Below are positions 1 to 4,613 of a stretch of 6,044 bases of DNA, piece after piece. The position numbers and the translations under genes are program-made. The first letter of the stretch is position 1. The number at the start of each line of letters is the position of its first letter. The notes beneath the pieces are model-generated. The model did no database searches and was not told the DNA's origin. It saw only the letters and a list, made by a program, of their open reading frames with translations. The stretch is from Lachnospiraceae bacterium UBA1778 (GTDB lineage Bacteria > Bacillota > Clostridia > Lachnospirales > Lachnospiraceae), in assembly GCA_002315255.1 (NCBI GenBank), contig DCGM01000107.1, positions 3,721 to 9,764 on the forward strand, in the 5' to 3' direction.

Positions 1-464
1 TCCGGTTTTGAAGAACGTGAGCGGGAAAGATAAGTATGGATCAGATGATAGCAGTCATCCAGTTCGTCTTTATTGGCGACGTTCAGCAGAACGTCAATGT
101 TATGGTGCGGCGAGTAAGAGCCTGATTCGCGCACATACTGCGCAATCATTGCGCCGGTGACCTGCCGGCCTTCCAGCAGGAAATCGTAGGTGATATTTAG
201 CTTCTCGTGAAGCTTATCCATGATTTTCCGCGATATCGGCCGCTTTCCCCGTTCTAACGCCCCCAGATAGGACGGAGAGATTTCGAGGCAGGAAGACATC
301 TCTTCCAATGAAAGATTCCGAAGAATCCGTTCGCGCCTGATCCGTCCCCCGATGGACAGGCTTTCCGGAGCTCTCTTTAAAAAAGAAAGCTTTTTAGGCG
401 AATAGATGGAGCTCAGGAACAGTTCATTTTCCGGAGCATTTGACGTAGTTTTCTTTCGATACAT
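1..464 (-). CDS. XRE-family helix-turn-helix regulator, C-terminus cut by window edge
   Basis: The minus frame is open from ATG at 464 to the window edge, giving 154 codons without a stop. A GGGAGG ribosome binding site (476-471) lies 6 nt before the ATG. After a variable N-terminal stretch of about 37 residues comes a typical XRE/Cro-C1 DNA-binding domain at about residues 38-97. It starts IGGRIRRERILRNLSLEEMS, followed by the recognition segment ISPSYLGALERGKRPIS and the tail of the domain, LNITYDFLLEG. The remainder (about 100-154) is not recognised and may be a sensing or oligomerisation part. The family binds operator DNA as a dimer. The target is unknown. It is transcribed away from the ribosomal protein operon, so the two share only the intergenic region. 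The codon choice resembles the flanking chromosomal genes more than the AT-rich middle of the window. I am confident of the DNA-binding family and not of the role. Confidence 0.88.
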   Translation of the reverse strand, partial: MYRKKTTSNAPENELFLSSIYSPKKLSFLKRAPESLSIGGRIRRERILRNLSLEEMSSCLEISPSYLGALERGKRPISRKIMDKLHEKLNITYDFLLEGRQVTGAMIAQYVRESGSYSPHHNIDVLLNVANKDELDDCYHLIHTYLSRSRSSKP

Positions 465-621
465 GATGGACCTCCCGATAAAGATTTTTTCAGATCAGCG
501 CGTCCACGCTTCCAGGCGGGCGAAGAGCAGTCCGGTCTGTGAAAGGAATCGTAGCAGATTTGAATCAGAAAAACCAGAAACAAAATGTTGAGTTTTTTGA
601 ACAAAACGAGAAGAAAAACGA

Positions 622-650
622 AAAATAATTCAATAAAATCAAGGAATCAA
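622..650 (-). promoter_or_regulatory. Weak candidate promoter for the minus-strand XRE gene
   Basis: Read on the minus strand, TTGATT (650-645) and TATTTT (627-622) are separated by 17 nt. Each box matches 4 of 6 positions of the sigma-A consensus. The surroundings are very AT-rich, so chance matches are likely. If used, it would give a 5' untranslated region of about 150 nt before the ATG at 464. A second TTGATT lies 8 nt downstream of the first. Confidence 0.3.
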
Positions 651-700
651 GCTCAGTTTATGTCGGAAAAATATTTTCTTGAATTTCTTCCCGTATCTGC

Positions 701-729
701 TTGACAGTAAAAATGTGTTGTAATATAAT
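701..729 (+). promoter_or_regulatory. Consensus sigma-A promoter of rplM-rpsI
   Basis: TTGACA (701-706) and TATAAT (724-729) are both perfect matches, with the optimal 17-nt spacer. Transcription would start near 736, leaving a leader of about 95 nt before rplM. A strong vegetative promoter is expected for a ribosomal protein operon. Confidence 0.93.
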
Positions 730-743
730 GTAAAAGCTGTTCT

Positions 744-791
744 TCTGATGGTGGGTTCAAGCCAAAGCCCCGGTTAGAATTCTTCGTCAGA
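744..791 (+). promoter_or_regulatory. Structured 5' leader of rplM, possible L13 autoregulatory leader
   Basis: The untranslated leader can fold into a closing stem of tctgatg (744-750) with cgtcaga (785-791), 7 bp including one G-U pair. Inside it, gggtt (753-757) can pair with agccc (766-770). It lies between the predicted transcription start and the rplM ribosome binding site. Bacillota L13-S9 operons are known to carry an 'L13 leader' RNA thought to mediate feedback by the ribosomal protein. Position and a closed stem-loop fit, but I matched it by context and not by the family consensus. Confidence 0.45.
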
Positions 792-830
792 TCCGGTGAT
801 TGATTTAACAAATATTTGGAGGAAAAGACC

Positions 831-1259
831 ATGAATACATTTATGGCTAGTCCGAAGACCATCGAGCGCAAATGGTATGTCGTCGATGCAGAAGGACAGA
901 CCCTCGGCCGTTTAGCATCAGAAGTTGCTAAGGTTTTAAGAGGAAAGAACAAGCCGATCTTCACACCGCATATTGATACCGGTGATTATGTTATTGTCGT
1001 CAATGCTGATAAGGTTGCTTTTACCGGCAAGAAATTAGACAAGAAGCTTTACTACAGACATTCCGATTATGTCGGCGGATTCAAGTCCAACACTCTTCGT
1101 GAGATGATGGATAAGAAGCCGGAGCAGGTTTTCAGCGCAGCAGTCCGCGGAATGCTTCCGAGAGGACCTCTTGGCAATGAAATGTTTACGAAGTTACATG
1201 TTTATGCAGGTGCTGAGCATCCGCATGCGGCTCAGAAGCCCGAAACATTGACTTTTTAA
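831..1259 (+). CDS. rplM: Large ribosomal subunit protein uL13
   Basis: This encodes uL13, an early assembly protein of the 50S subunit that binds 23S rRNA. The 142-residue product has the usual bacterial length. Family segments are recognisable from end to end: the N-terminal IERKWYVVDAEGQTLGRLAS, then the segment around TPHIDTGDYVIVVNADK, YYRHSDYVGG, and the signature block RGMLPRGPLGNEMFTKLHVY followed by AGAEHPHAAQKPE. The start is set at ATG 831 because GGAGG (818-822) sits 8 nt before it. The open frame runs back to a TTG at 816, but that codon overlaps the Shine-Dalgarno sequence and is not the start. The gene is first in a two-gene operon with rpsI, whose ATG follows the stop after 16 nt. 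It is driven by the consensus promoter at 701-729, perhaps with feedback through the leader structure. Confidence 0.98.
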   Translation: MNTFMASPKTIERKWYVVDAEGQTLGRLASEVAKVLRGKNKPIFTPHIDTGDYVIVVNADKVAFTGKKLDKKLYYRHSDYVGGFKSNTLREMMDKKPEQVFSAAVRGMLPRGPLGNEMFTKLHVYAGAEHPHAAQKPETLTF

Positions 1260-1275
1260 TCGGAGGAGGTAGAAC

Positions 1276-1665
1276 ATGGCAGACAAGTTTTACGGCACCG
1301 GCAGAAGAAAGAGCTCCATCGCTCGTGTATATGTAAAGCCGGGTAAAGGAAACATCACGATTAACAAACGCGACATCGACGAGTATTTCGGACTTGAAAC
1401 CTTAAAGGTTGTCGTCCGTCAGCCGTTAGTCGCTACGAATACTTTTGATAAGTACGATGTCATCGTCATGGTTCATGGCGGCGGCACCACCGGTCAGGCA
1501 GGCGCTATCCGCCACGGCCTTTCCCGTGCTCTTATCAAGGCTGACGCAGAGTTCAGACCGGTCCTCAAGAAGGCTGGCTTCCTGACTCGTGACCCGAGAA
1601 TGAAAGAACGTAAGAAGTACGGTCTCAAAGCAGCTCGTAGAGCTCCGCAGTTCTCGAAGCGTTAA
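1276..1665 (+). CDS. rpsI: Small ribosomal subunit protein uS9
   Basis: This encodes uS9, a 30S head protein whose basic C-terminal tail reaches the P-site tRNA. The 129-residue protein shows the family's N-terminal YGTGRRKSSIARVYVKPG, the glycine-rich HGGGTTGQAGAIRHGLSRAL and the conserved tail RKKYGLKAARRAPQFSKR with the terminal arginine. It is complete and normal in length. The ribosome binding site GGAGGAGG (1262-1269) is very strong, 6 nt before ATG. Two in-frame TAA stops follow each other (1663-1668). It is co-transcribed with rplM and followed by an intrinsic terminator 70 nt downstream. The 3' ends of ribosomal protein genes can serve as integration sites for mobile elements. I looked for a repeat of this 3' end at the far side of the accessory insert and saw none. 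Confidence 0.98.
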   Translation: MADKFYGTGRRKSSIARVYVKPGKGNITINKRDIDEYFGLETLKVVVRQPLVATNTFDKYDVIVMVHGGGTTGQAGAIRHGLSRALIKADAEFRPVLKKAGFLTRDPRMKERKKYGLKAARRAPQFSKR

Positions 1666-1735
1666 TAAAAGTTACGCAAGAGATAATCAGTTTCACAACG
1701 GATTACGTCCCAGGACAATTCAATACGATTTACAG

Positions 1736-1767
1736 CACCTCAGGGCTTCGCTCTGGGGTGTTTTTTT
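1736..1767 (+). terminator. Rho-independent terminator of rplM-rpsI
   Basis: A 10-bp stem pairs CACCTCAGGG (1736-1745) with CTCTGGGGTG (1751-1760), including two G-U pairs, around the loop CTTCG. Seven T residues (1761-1767) follow directly. It ends only 4 nt before the -35 box of the next promoter, so readthrough into the accessory genes should be low. Confidence 0.93.
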
Positions 1768-1771
1768 ACAC

Positions 1772-1800
1772 TTGACTTAACCTAAAATAGGTTATATAAT
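1772..1800 (+). promoter_or_regulatory. Near-consensus promoter of the XRE/ImmA-type operon
   Basis: TTGACT (1772-1777, 5 of 6) and TATAAT (1795-1800, 6 of 6) are separated by exactly 17 nt. Transcription would start near 1807, about 70 nt before the regulator's ATG. Unrepressed it should be strong, which fits an operon held down by its own regulator. Confidence 0.9.
1778..1794. promoter_or_regulatory. Operator candidate: perfect dyad filling the promoter spacer
   Basis: TAACCTAAAATAGGTTA is a perfect inverted repeat with 7-bp arms (TAACCTA/TAGGTTA) around AAA. It occupies all 17 bases between the -35 and -10 boxes. A dimeric XRE protein bound here would block RNA polymerase. The gene immediately downstream encodes such a protein, so autorepression is the simplest reading. 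I saw no second copy of the dyad in the window. Confidence 0.75.
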
Positions 1801-1875
1801 ATATACGAAAACAAGTTGCGAGATTTGCTTTCATCACAGGAAGAACAAGAAAAGACAAGACAAGGAGGTATCGCT

Positions 1876-2247
1876 ATGGCATATACGGGTTTTGGCGAAT
1901 TCGTGCGTGTTCTTCGGATCAAGCATCATGAAGTAATGGGCGACATGGCGAATGTGTTGGGTGCATCATTACCTTTCTTATCTGCAGTGGAAAACGGAAA
2001 GAAAAATGTCCCGGCAGAGTGGGTAAGGAAAATCACTGAACACTATGGATTGACAGAAGCTGAACAGAAGGAACTTGAAGAAGCAGTAGAAGAATCGAAG
2101 ACACAGTTCAAAATTGTGGCAGGAAAGGCTGGAAATCATCAGCGAAAGGCTGCTTTGCAGTTCGCAAGATCCTTTGATGAGATGGATGACGAAACTGCCA
2201 TTAAGATTCTGGAACTGTTGAGTAAAAAGGAGGTGAAGAGCGAATAA
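1876..2247 (+). CDS. XRE-family regulator paired with an ImmA/IrrE-type peptidase
   Basis: The 123-residue protein has a Cro/C1-type DNA-binding domain at about residues 6-58. It begins FGEFVRVLRIKHHEVMGDMA and continues with the recognition helix region GASLPFLSAVENGKKNVP and WVRKITEHYGL. The C-terminal half (about 60-123) is charged and probably helical, ending DDETAIKILELLSKK. It may carry the dimerisation surface or the contact with the peptidase. The start is ATG 1876, 7 nt after AGGAGG (1863-1868). The frame runs back to a TTG at 1816 that lacks such a site. Its stop TAA is immediately followed by the ATG of the peptidase gene. In known Xre-ImmA pairs such as ICEBs1 ImmR/ImmA, the peptidase inactivates the repressor, and related pairs have been predicted to act as toxin-antitoxin modules. 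I infer it represses its own promoter through the dyad at 1778-1794. Other targets are unknown. Confidence 0.9.
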   Translation: MAYTGFGEFVRVLRIKHHEVMGDMANVLGASLPFLSAVENGKKNVPAEWVRKITEHYGLTEAEQKELEEAVEESKTQFKIVAGKAGNHQRKAALQFARSFDEMDDETAIKILELLSKKEVKSE

Positions 2248-2790
2248 ATGGATTATGAAACCAAAGCGACAAGTCGCAGAGATCTGCGACGTTTTGCGGC
2301 ATATGTGAGAAAACTGTTTGATGTTCCTGGGGGAGGTCCATTTCCTGTATTAGAGGTTTTGGAAAAATTGCCAGATGTCTTTGAGGGGAGCAACTATCAG
2401 ATTGTAGAGGATAAGAAACTTCCTCCTCAGACGATGGCGCAATGTACGCCGAATGATAACGGGGGATTTACTATAGAAATCAAGGAATCTGTGTATGTTG
2501 GCGCATACGAGAATCAGATTGGAGCTTTCCTTGGTTTTATCTGTCATGAGATATGCCATGTTTTCCTGTTTGAAATCGGTTTTACTCCTGTTTACGCAAG
2601 GAGCTTTGCGGATGGTGAGCTACCGGCATACTGCAGCGTTGAGTGGCAGGCGAAGGCGCTATGCGCAGAAGTAATGCTTCCCTACGAGGAGACCCAGGGT
2701 AAGAAACCGAAGGAACTGGTAGATGCATACCACGTATCACAGGCTTTTGCAAAGAACCGTCGGAAGCTGGAGAGACAGGAAAGAAGGTGA
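2248..2790 (+). CDS. ImmA/IrrE-family zinc metallopeptidase
   Basis: The 180-residue protein has the zinc peptidase motif HEICH at residues 100-104 (HExxH: two histidine ligands and the catalytic glutamate). The second family motif, VEWQAKALCAEVMLP at 131-145, follows, and its Glu132 is the likely third ligand, 28 residues after His104. This spacing and the EWQA sequence are typical of the ImmA/IrrE (DUF955/COG2856) family. There is no signal peptide, so it should act in the cytoplasm. The expected substrate is the XRE repressor encoded immediately upstream, cleaved after some stress or mobile-element signal. That is inference from the gene pair. The ATG abuts the upstream TAA. AAGGAGG (2227-2233) is 14 nt away, longer than ideal, so translational coupling is likely. 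The C-terminus after about 145 is basic and diverges from relatives I know. No integrase or excision gene accompanies the pair. Confidence 0.92.
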   Translation: MDYETKATSRRDLRRFAAYVRKLFDVPGGGPFPVLEVLEKLPDVFEGSNYQIVEDKKLPPQTMAQCTPNDNGGFTIEIKESVYVGAYENQIGAFLGFICHEICHVFLFEIGFTPVYARSFADGELPAYCSVEWQAKALCAEVMLPYEETQGKKPKELVDAYHVSQAFAKNRRKLERQERR

Positions 2791-2813
2791 TGCCATATGA
2801 ATGTAAAAAATAA
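2790..2813 (+). other. Seven-codon open frame overlapping the peptidase stop, possible gene remnant
   Basis: The peptidase stop overlaps an ATG as TGATG. The new frame reads MPYECKK and then TAA at 2811-2813. An AAGG (2783-2786) lies upstream, so translation could reinitiate. A stop-start overlap suggests a third operon gene once began here and was truncated, since the next bases form the hairpin at 2811-2856. I find no convincing continuation in any frame. It may equally be chance. Confidence 0.2.
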
Positions 2814-2856
2814 AACGCATTGATAAGCTGTTGGCGCAGCACATCAATACGTTTTA
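2811..2856. terminator. Long stem-loop after the XRE/peptidase operon, probable bidirectional terminator
   Basis: Arms 2811-2824 (TAAAACGCATTGAT) and 2843-2856 (ATCAATACGTTTTA) pair at 13 of 14 positions, with one C-A mismatch (2818/2849). An inner stem GCTG (2827-2830) with CAGC (2837-2840) closes the loop TTGGCG. On the plus strand the T tract is only TTTT, and it lies within the stem. On the minus strand the outer arm runs into TTTTATTTTTT, a better terminator tail. It probably ends the operon on the left and may block antisense entry from the right. Confidence 0.55.
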
Positions 2857-2862
2857 GTCCTC

Positions 2863-2913
2863 GGAAATGCTATTAACATTCCAAGAGTAGCTACTTGAAA
2901 TAATAGCATTTCC
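2863..2913. repeat. Perfect 13-bp inverted repeat with 25-nt centre
   Basis: GGAAATGCTATTA (2863-2875) is exactly complementary to TAATAGCATTTCC (2901-2913). The 25-nt centre holds the palindrome AGTAGCTACT and flanking CAAG/CTTG that can extend the structure. No T tract follows, so it is not a standard terminator. It lies 6 nt after the previous hairpin and about 90 nt before the DUF4417 gene. It could be an element end, a regulatory RNA structure or a protein-binding site. I cannot tell which. Confidence 0.7.
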
Positions 2914-3006
2914 TCGTTACTGGGTCAATTGGCAGAATGTACAAAACTAATTGACTTTAAATTCAATTTGGGCTCGTCACCCGGAAAGAAAATGAGGTGA
3001 TTTATT

Positions 3007-3630
3007 ATGACGAGTATTGAAATGCGTGGAAACGCTTTGTTTAGTCGAAATTCTTTTGCTTCAGCAGGCGAATGGCAGATTCCCATTGTGGAACGTCAGG
3101 AAGTTGATTTGGACAATATCGATCTAATTGCTTATTCTGATATCAGGTCGAATGATTCTGAACAAAATAAACAAAAAGGCGTACACTTTTTTATTGATGA
3201 TTATCGATTTGAAGGTGTGTATCGGAATCCGGAGCAATCTTTGGGACGTCTTTCTCAGTATCGATTTTTGCTGACGCCGGATTATTCTACTTATTCAGAT
3301 ATGAATTATTGGCGGCAGATGGAGAGTGTTGCTCACAGTCGATGGGTAGGGGCATTTTGGCAAGATCAGGGGCAGATTGTTATCCCAACAATTAGTTGGA
3401 GTGATAGGAAAAGCTTCGAATTCTGTTTCGAGGGAGTCGAGAAGCATTCGATTGTAGCAATCGGGATGATTGGATGTAAACGTTCGAGAAATGAGTTTAT
3501 GAATGGTTATAATGAGATGCTTAACCATATTGAACCAGATGCTATCATCTGTTTTGGAAATCCTTTTAAAGAGATGGAAGGCTATATTATTTCTGTGGAT
3601 TACCGTAAATCCAGAAAGGTGGTGCGTTAA
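3007..3630 (+). CDS. DUF4417-like protein of unknown function
   Basis: The 207-residue protein resembles, from memory, the DUF4417 family, which is common in phage-like and other mobile regions of Bacillota and has no established function. Segments recalled as conserved in the family are HFFIDDYRFEGVYRNP (60-75), LLTPDYSTYSDM (88-99), RWVGAFWQDQGQIVIPTISW (112-131), SFEFCFEGVEKHSIVAIG (136-153), FMNGYNEML (164-172) and a C-terminal block CFGNPFKEMEGYIISVDY (182-199). There is no signal peptide or membrane segment, so it is probably cytoplasmic. The start is ATG 3007, 7 nt after GAGGTG (2994-2999). No good promoter is visible in the 90 bases upstream. Its stop overlaps the next ATG as TAATG, so it is translationally coupled to the His-rich gene. 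Base composition is AT-rich compared with the flanking rpsI and CDF genes, which fits acquisition by transfer. The coupling suggests a job tied to the next gene product, perhaps as a partner or chaperone, but this is a guess. Confidence 0.75.
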   Translation: MTSIEMRGNALFSRNSFASAGEWQIPIVERQEVDLDNIDLIAYSDIRSNDSEQNKQKGVHFFIDDYRFEGVYRNPEQSLGRLSQYRFLLTPDYSTYSDMNYWRQMESVAHSRWVGAFWQDQGQIVIPTISWSDRKSFEFCFEGVEKHSIVAIGMIGCKRSRNEFMNGYNEMLNHIEPDAIICFGNPFKEMEGYIISVDYRKSRKVVR

Positions 3631-4058
3631 TGGGCGGAAGAGGAAGCAGTACCGGCGTTAGCGAAAAAGGAAAAGTATACGGATCAGAGTATAAATCCTT
3701 ACTGACAGCAGGCAACATCAAGTTTGTAGTACCGACATCGAGCAACACAACCGCACCGATGGAAACGATGACAAAGAATAGGGTTTATGTTACGTTGGAT
3801 AGAACGGGTGAACCAAAGTATATTTCATATTATGATCGAGACAATAAAAGGCGAAAGCAAATTGACTTAGACAAGCCACATCAAGGCGTTTCGCCACATA
3901 CTCATCATGGGTATAATCATAATGAGAATGACACGGATAAAGGTTTTGCTCACATGACTACGAAAGAGAAAAACATGGTAGATCGCGTGAATAATATCTG
4001 GAAAGGAAAGAAAAACAATGCCTGGAGCAGATGGACACAGAAACGAAAATCTAATTAA
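3630..4058 (+). CDS. MGGRGSS-type basic His-rich protein, candidate toxin
   Basis: The 142-residue product begins MGGRGSSTG, a start I associate with phage-like proteins of Bacillota, some ending in toxin-like domains. The body (about 43-128) has a beta-rich stretch RVYVTLDRTGEPKYISYYD, the block KQIDLDKPHQGVSPHTHHGY (76-95) and NHNEND, then a helical MTTKEKNMVDRVNNIWKGKK. Histidines 84, 90, 92, 93 and 97 could form a metal-binding or nuclease-like active site. From memory the domain resembles proteins annotated 'polymorphic toxin type 24', but I cannot confirm the family. By my count it has about 26 Lys/Arg against 14 Asp/Glu, as expected of a nucleic-acid-targeting toxin. There is no signal peptide and no secretion or adhesin domain, so if a toxin it is a stand-alone one. 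ATG overlaps the previous stop by one base, with AAGGTGG (3616-3622) as ribosome binding site. Its last 41 nt are also the start of the next gene. Confidence 0.7.
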   Translation: MGGRGSSTGVSEKGKVYGSEYKSLLTAGNIKFVVPTSSNTTAPMETMTKNRVYVTLDRTGEPKYISYYDRDNKRRKQIDLDKPHQGVSPHTHHGYNHNENDTDKGFAHMTTKEKNMVDRVNNIWKGKKNNAWSRWTQKRKSN

Positions 4059-4329
4059 GATTACATGGAATCAGTTTCAAGAATGGCAGCGCTGGGACGA
4101 GTTTAGGGATAGGAGTGATAATCCTCCGATGACGGTGGATATGACCTTTTTCTATTTGGACAGAATGTTCCATCTGGATATGATTAATCATGAGTATGTA
4201 ATCTTAACAGCCGATTGGAAAACGATTGCTGCAAATAAGAATTTCTTGAAGTTGGTAAATAGTCCAATCGAGGAATGGAATGGTAAATCATTTCATGATT
4301 TGGTAGAGGAATTTCTTTTCGTAGACTGA
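4018..4329 (+). CDS. Small acidic protein overlapping the His-rich gene, candidate immunity protein
   Basis: The 103-residue product belongs to no family I recognise. It is acidic and rich in aromatic residues (for example TWNQFQEWQRWDEFRD near 16-31 and MTFFYLDRMFHLDM near 42-55), with no membrane segment or signal peptide. An acidic partner encoded directly behind a basic toxin-like protein is the usual layout of toxin and immunity genes, so I infer an inhibitor of the upstream product. The ATG at 4018 lies inside the upstream gene, which ends at 4058 in another frame. The purine-rich GGAAAGGAAAG (4000-4010) is 7 nt before it, so the start is supported and coupling is likely. A later ATG at codon 38 is possible but has no clear site and would remove the first 37 residues. 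AT-rich, like its two upstream partners. Confidence 0.65.
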   Translation: MPGADGHRNENLIKITWNQFQEWQRWDEFRDRSDNPPMTVDMTFFYLDRMFHLDMINHEYVILTADWKTIAANKNFLKLVNSPIEEWNGKSFHDLVEEFLFVD

Positions 4330-4613
4330 ACTGCGTGCAGTATATGTTGGATATCTGAAATCGAATAACAGAACGGAATCAGCCATATGTTTCGAGGAGT
4401 GTTCAAAGCATCATTCCTGATGGTCATTCAAAGAACATTCCCGGCCATTGTTCAAGGGGCAGAAGATTGACGAGACCTGTTAAAAGTGCCATAATGATAA
4501 CGATTCTTAATAATGATCACGTATGGATGAAAGACTTGAAACCGGCCGGAGCGCTCGGGCGCACGAGTCTGACATTCAGACCAGAATATAGAAAAACAGA
4601 ATTGAGGCATTAT
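4330..4613. other. Region between the accessory cassette and the CDF gene, no convincing gene
   Basis: No recognised gene or U-tailed terminator is visible in these 284 bases. Short related motifs recur at 4401-4408 (GTTCAAAG), 4427-4433 (TTCAAAG) and 4450-4456 (GTTCAAG). CATCA/TGATG (4409-4422) can form a small hairpin. The CDF frame stays open back through this region without an ATG that has a ribosome binding site. The right boundary of the accessory insert should lie here, but I see no direct repeat that marks it. GCGC/GCGC (4551-4562) and the dyad at 4567-4581 lie closest to the CDF start. Confidence 0.5.
4567..4581. promoter_or_regulatory. Small dyad upstream of the CDF gene, possible operator
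   Basis: GTCTGA-CAT-TCAGAC is a perfect 6-bp inverted repeat with a 3-nt centre, ending 32 nt before the CDF ATG. Its size suits a dimeric regulator, and metal exporters are often metal-regulated. No matching -35/-10 pair is visible beside it, and it does not match a metalloregulator box I know. Weak evidence. Confidence 0.3.

Noticed and set aside
406..604. Open frames on both strands upstream of the minus-strand XRE gene
   Set aside because: They overlap the real gene start or AT-rich noncoding DNA, resemble no family and lack good ribosome binding sites.
816..830. N-terminal extension of rplM from TTG 816
   Set aside because: The TTG overlaps the Shine-Dalgarno GGAGG for ATG 831, and uL13 proteins begin at the later position.
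1630..1675. Attachment site at the 3' end of rpsI
   Set aside because: Ribosomal protein gene ends are known integration targets, but I found no copy of this sequence in the 4330-4613 region and no integrase.
1816..1875. Start of the accessory XRE gene at TTG 1816
   Set aside because: No ribosome binding site precedes it, whereas ATG 1876 has AGGAGG at 7 nt and gives a normal start before the DNA-binding domain.
2582..2842. Minus-strand open frame opposite the peptidase gene
   Set aside because: It is antisense to a clearly coding zinc peptidase and shows no family features.
4401..4456. Three TTCAAAG-like motifs as a CRISPR-like or iteron array
   Set aside because: The units are only 6 to 8 nt, unevenly spaced and imperfect, which is too short and irregular for either.
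4386..4469. 27-codon frame beginning MFRGVFKASFLMVIQ
   Set aside because: There is no clear ribosome binding site, it matches no known family, and it lies in a region that appears noncoding.
4467..4613. Start of the CDF gene at TTG 4467
   Set aside because: The extra 49 residues are unlike CDF N-termini and lack a ribosome binding site; ATG 4614 has TGAGG at 6 nt.
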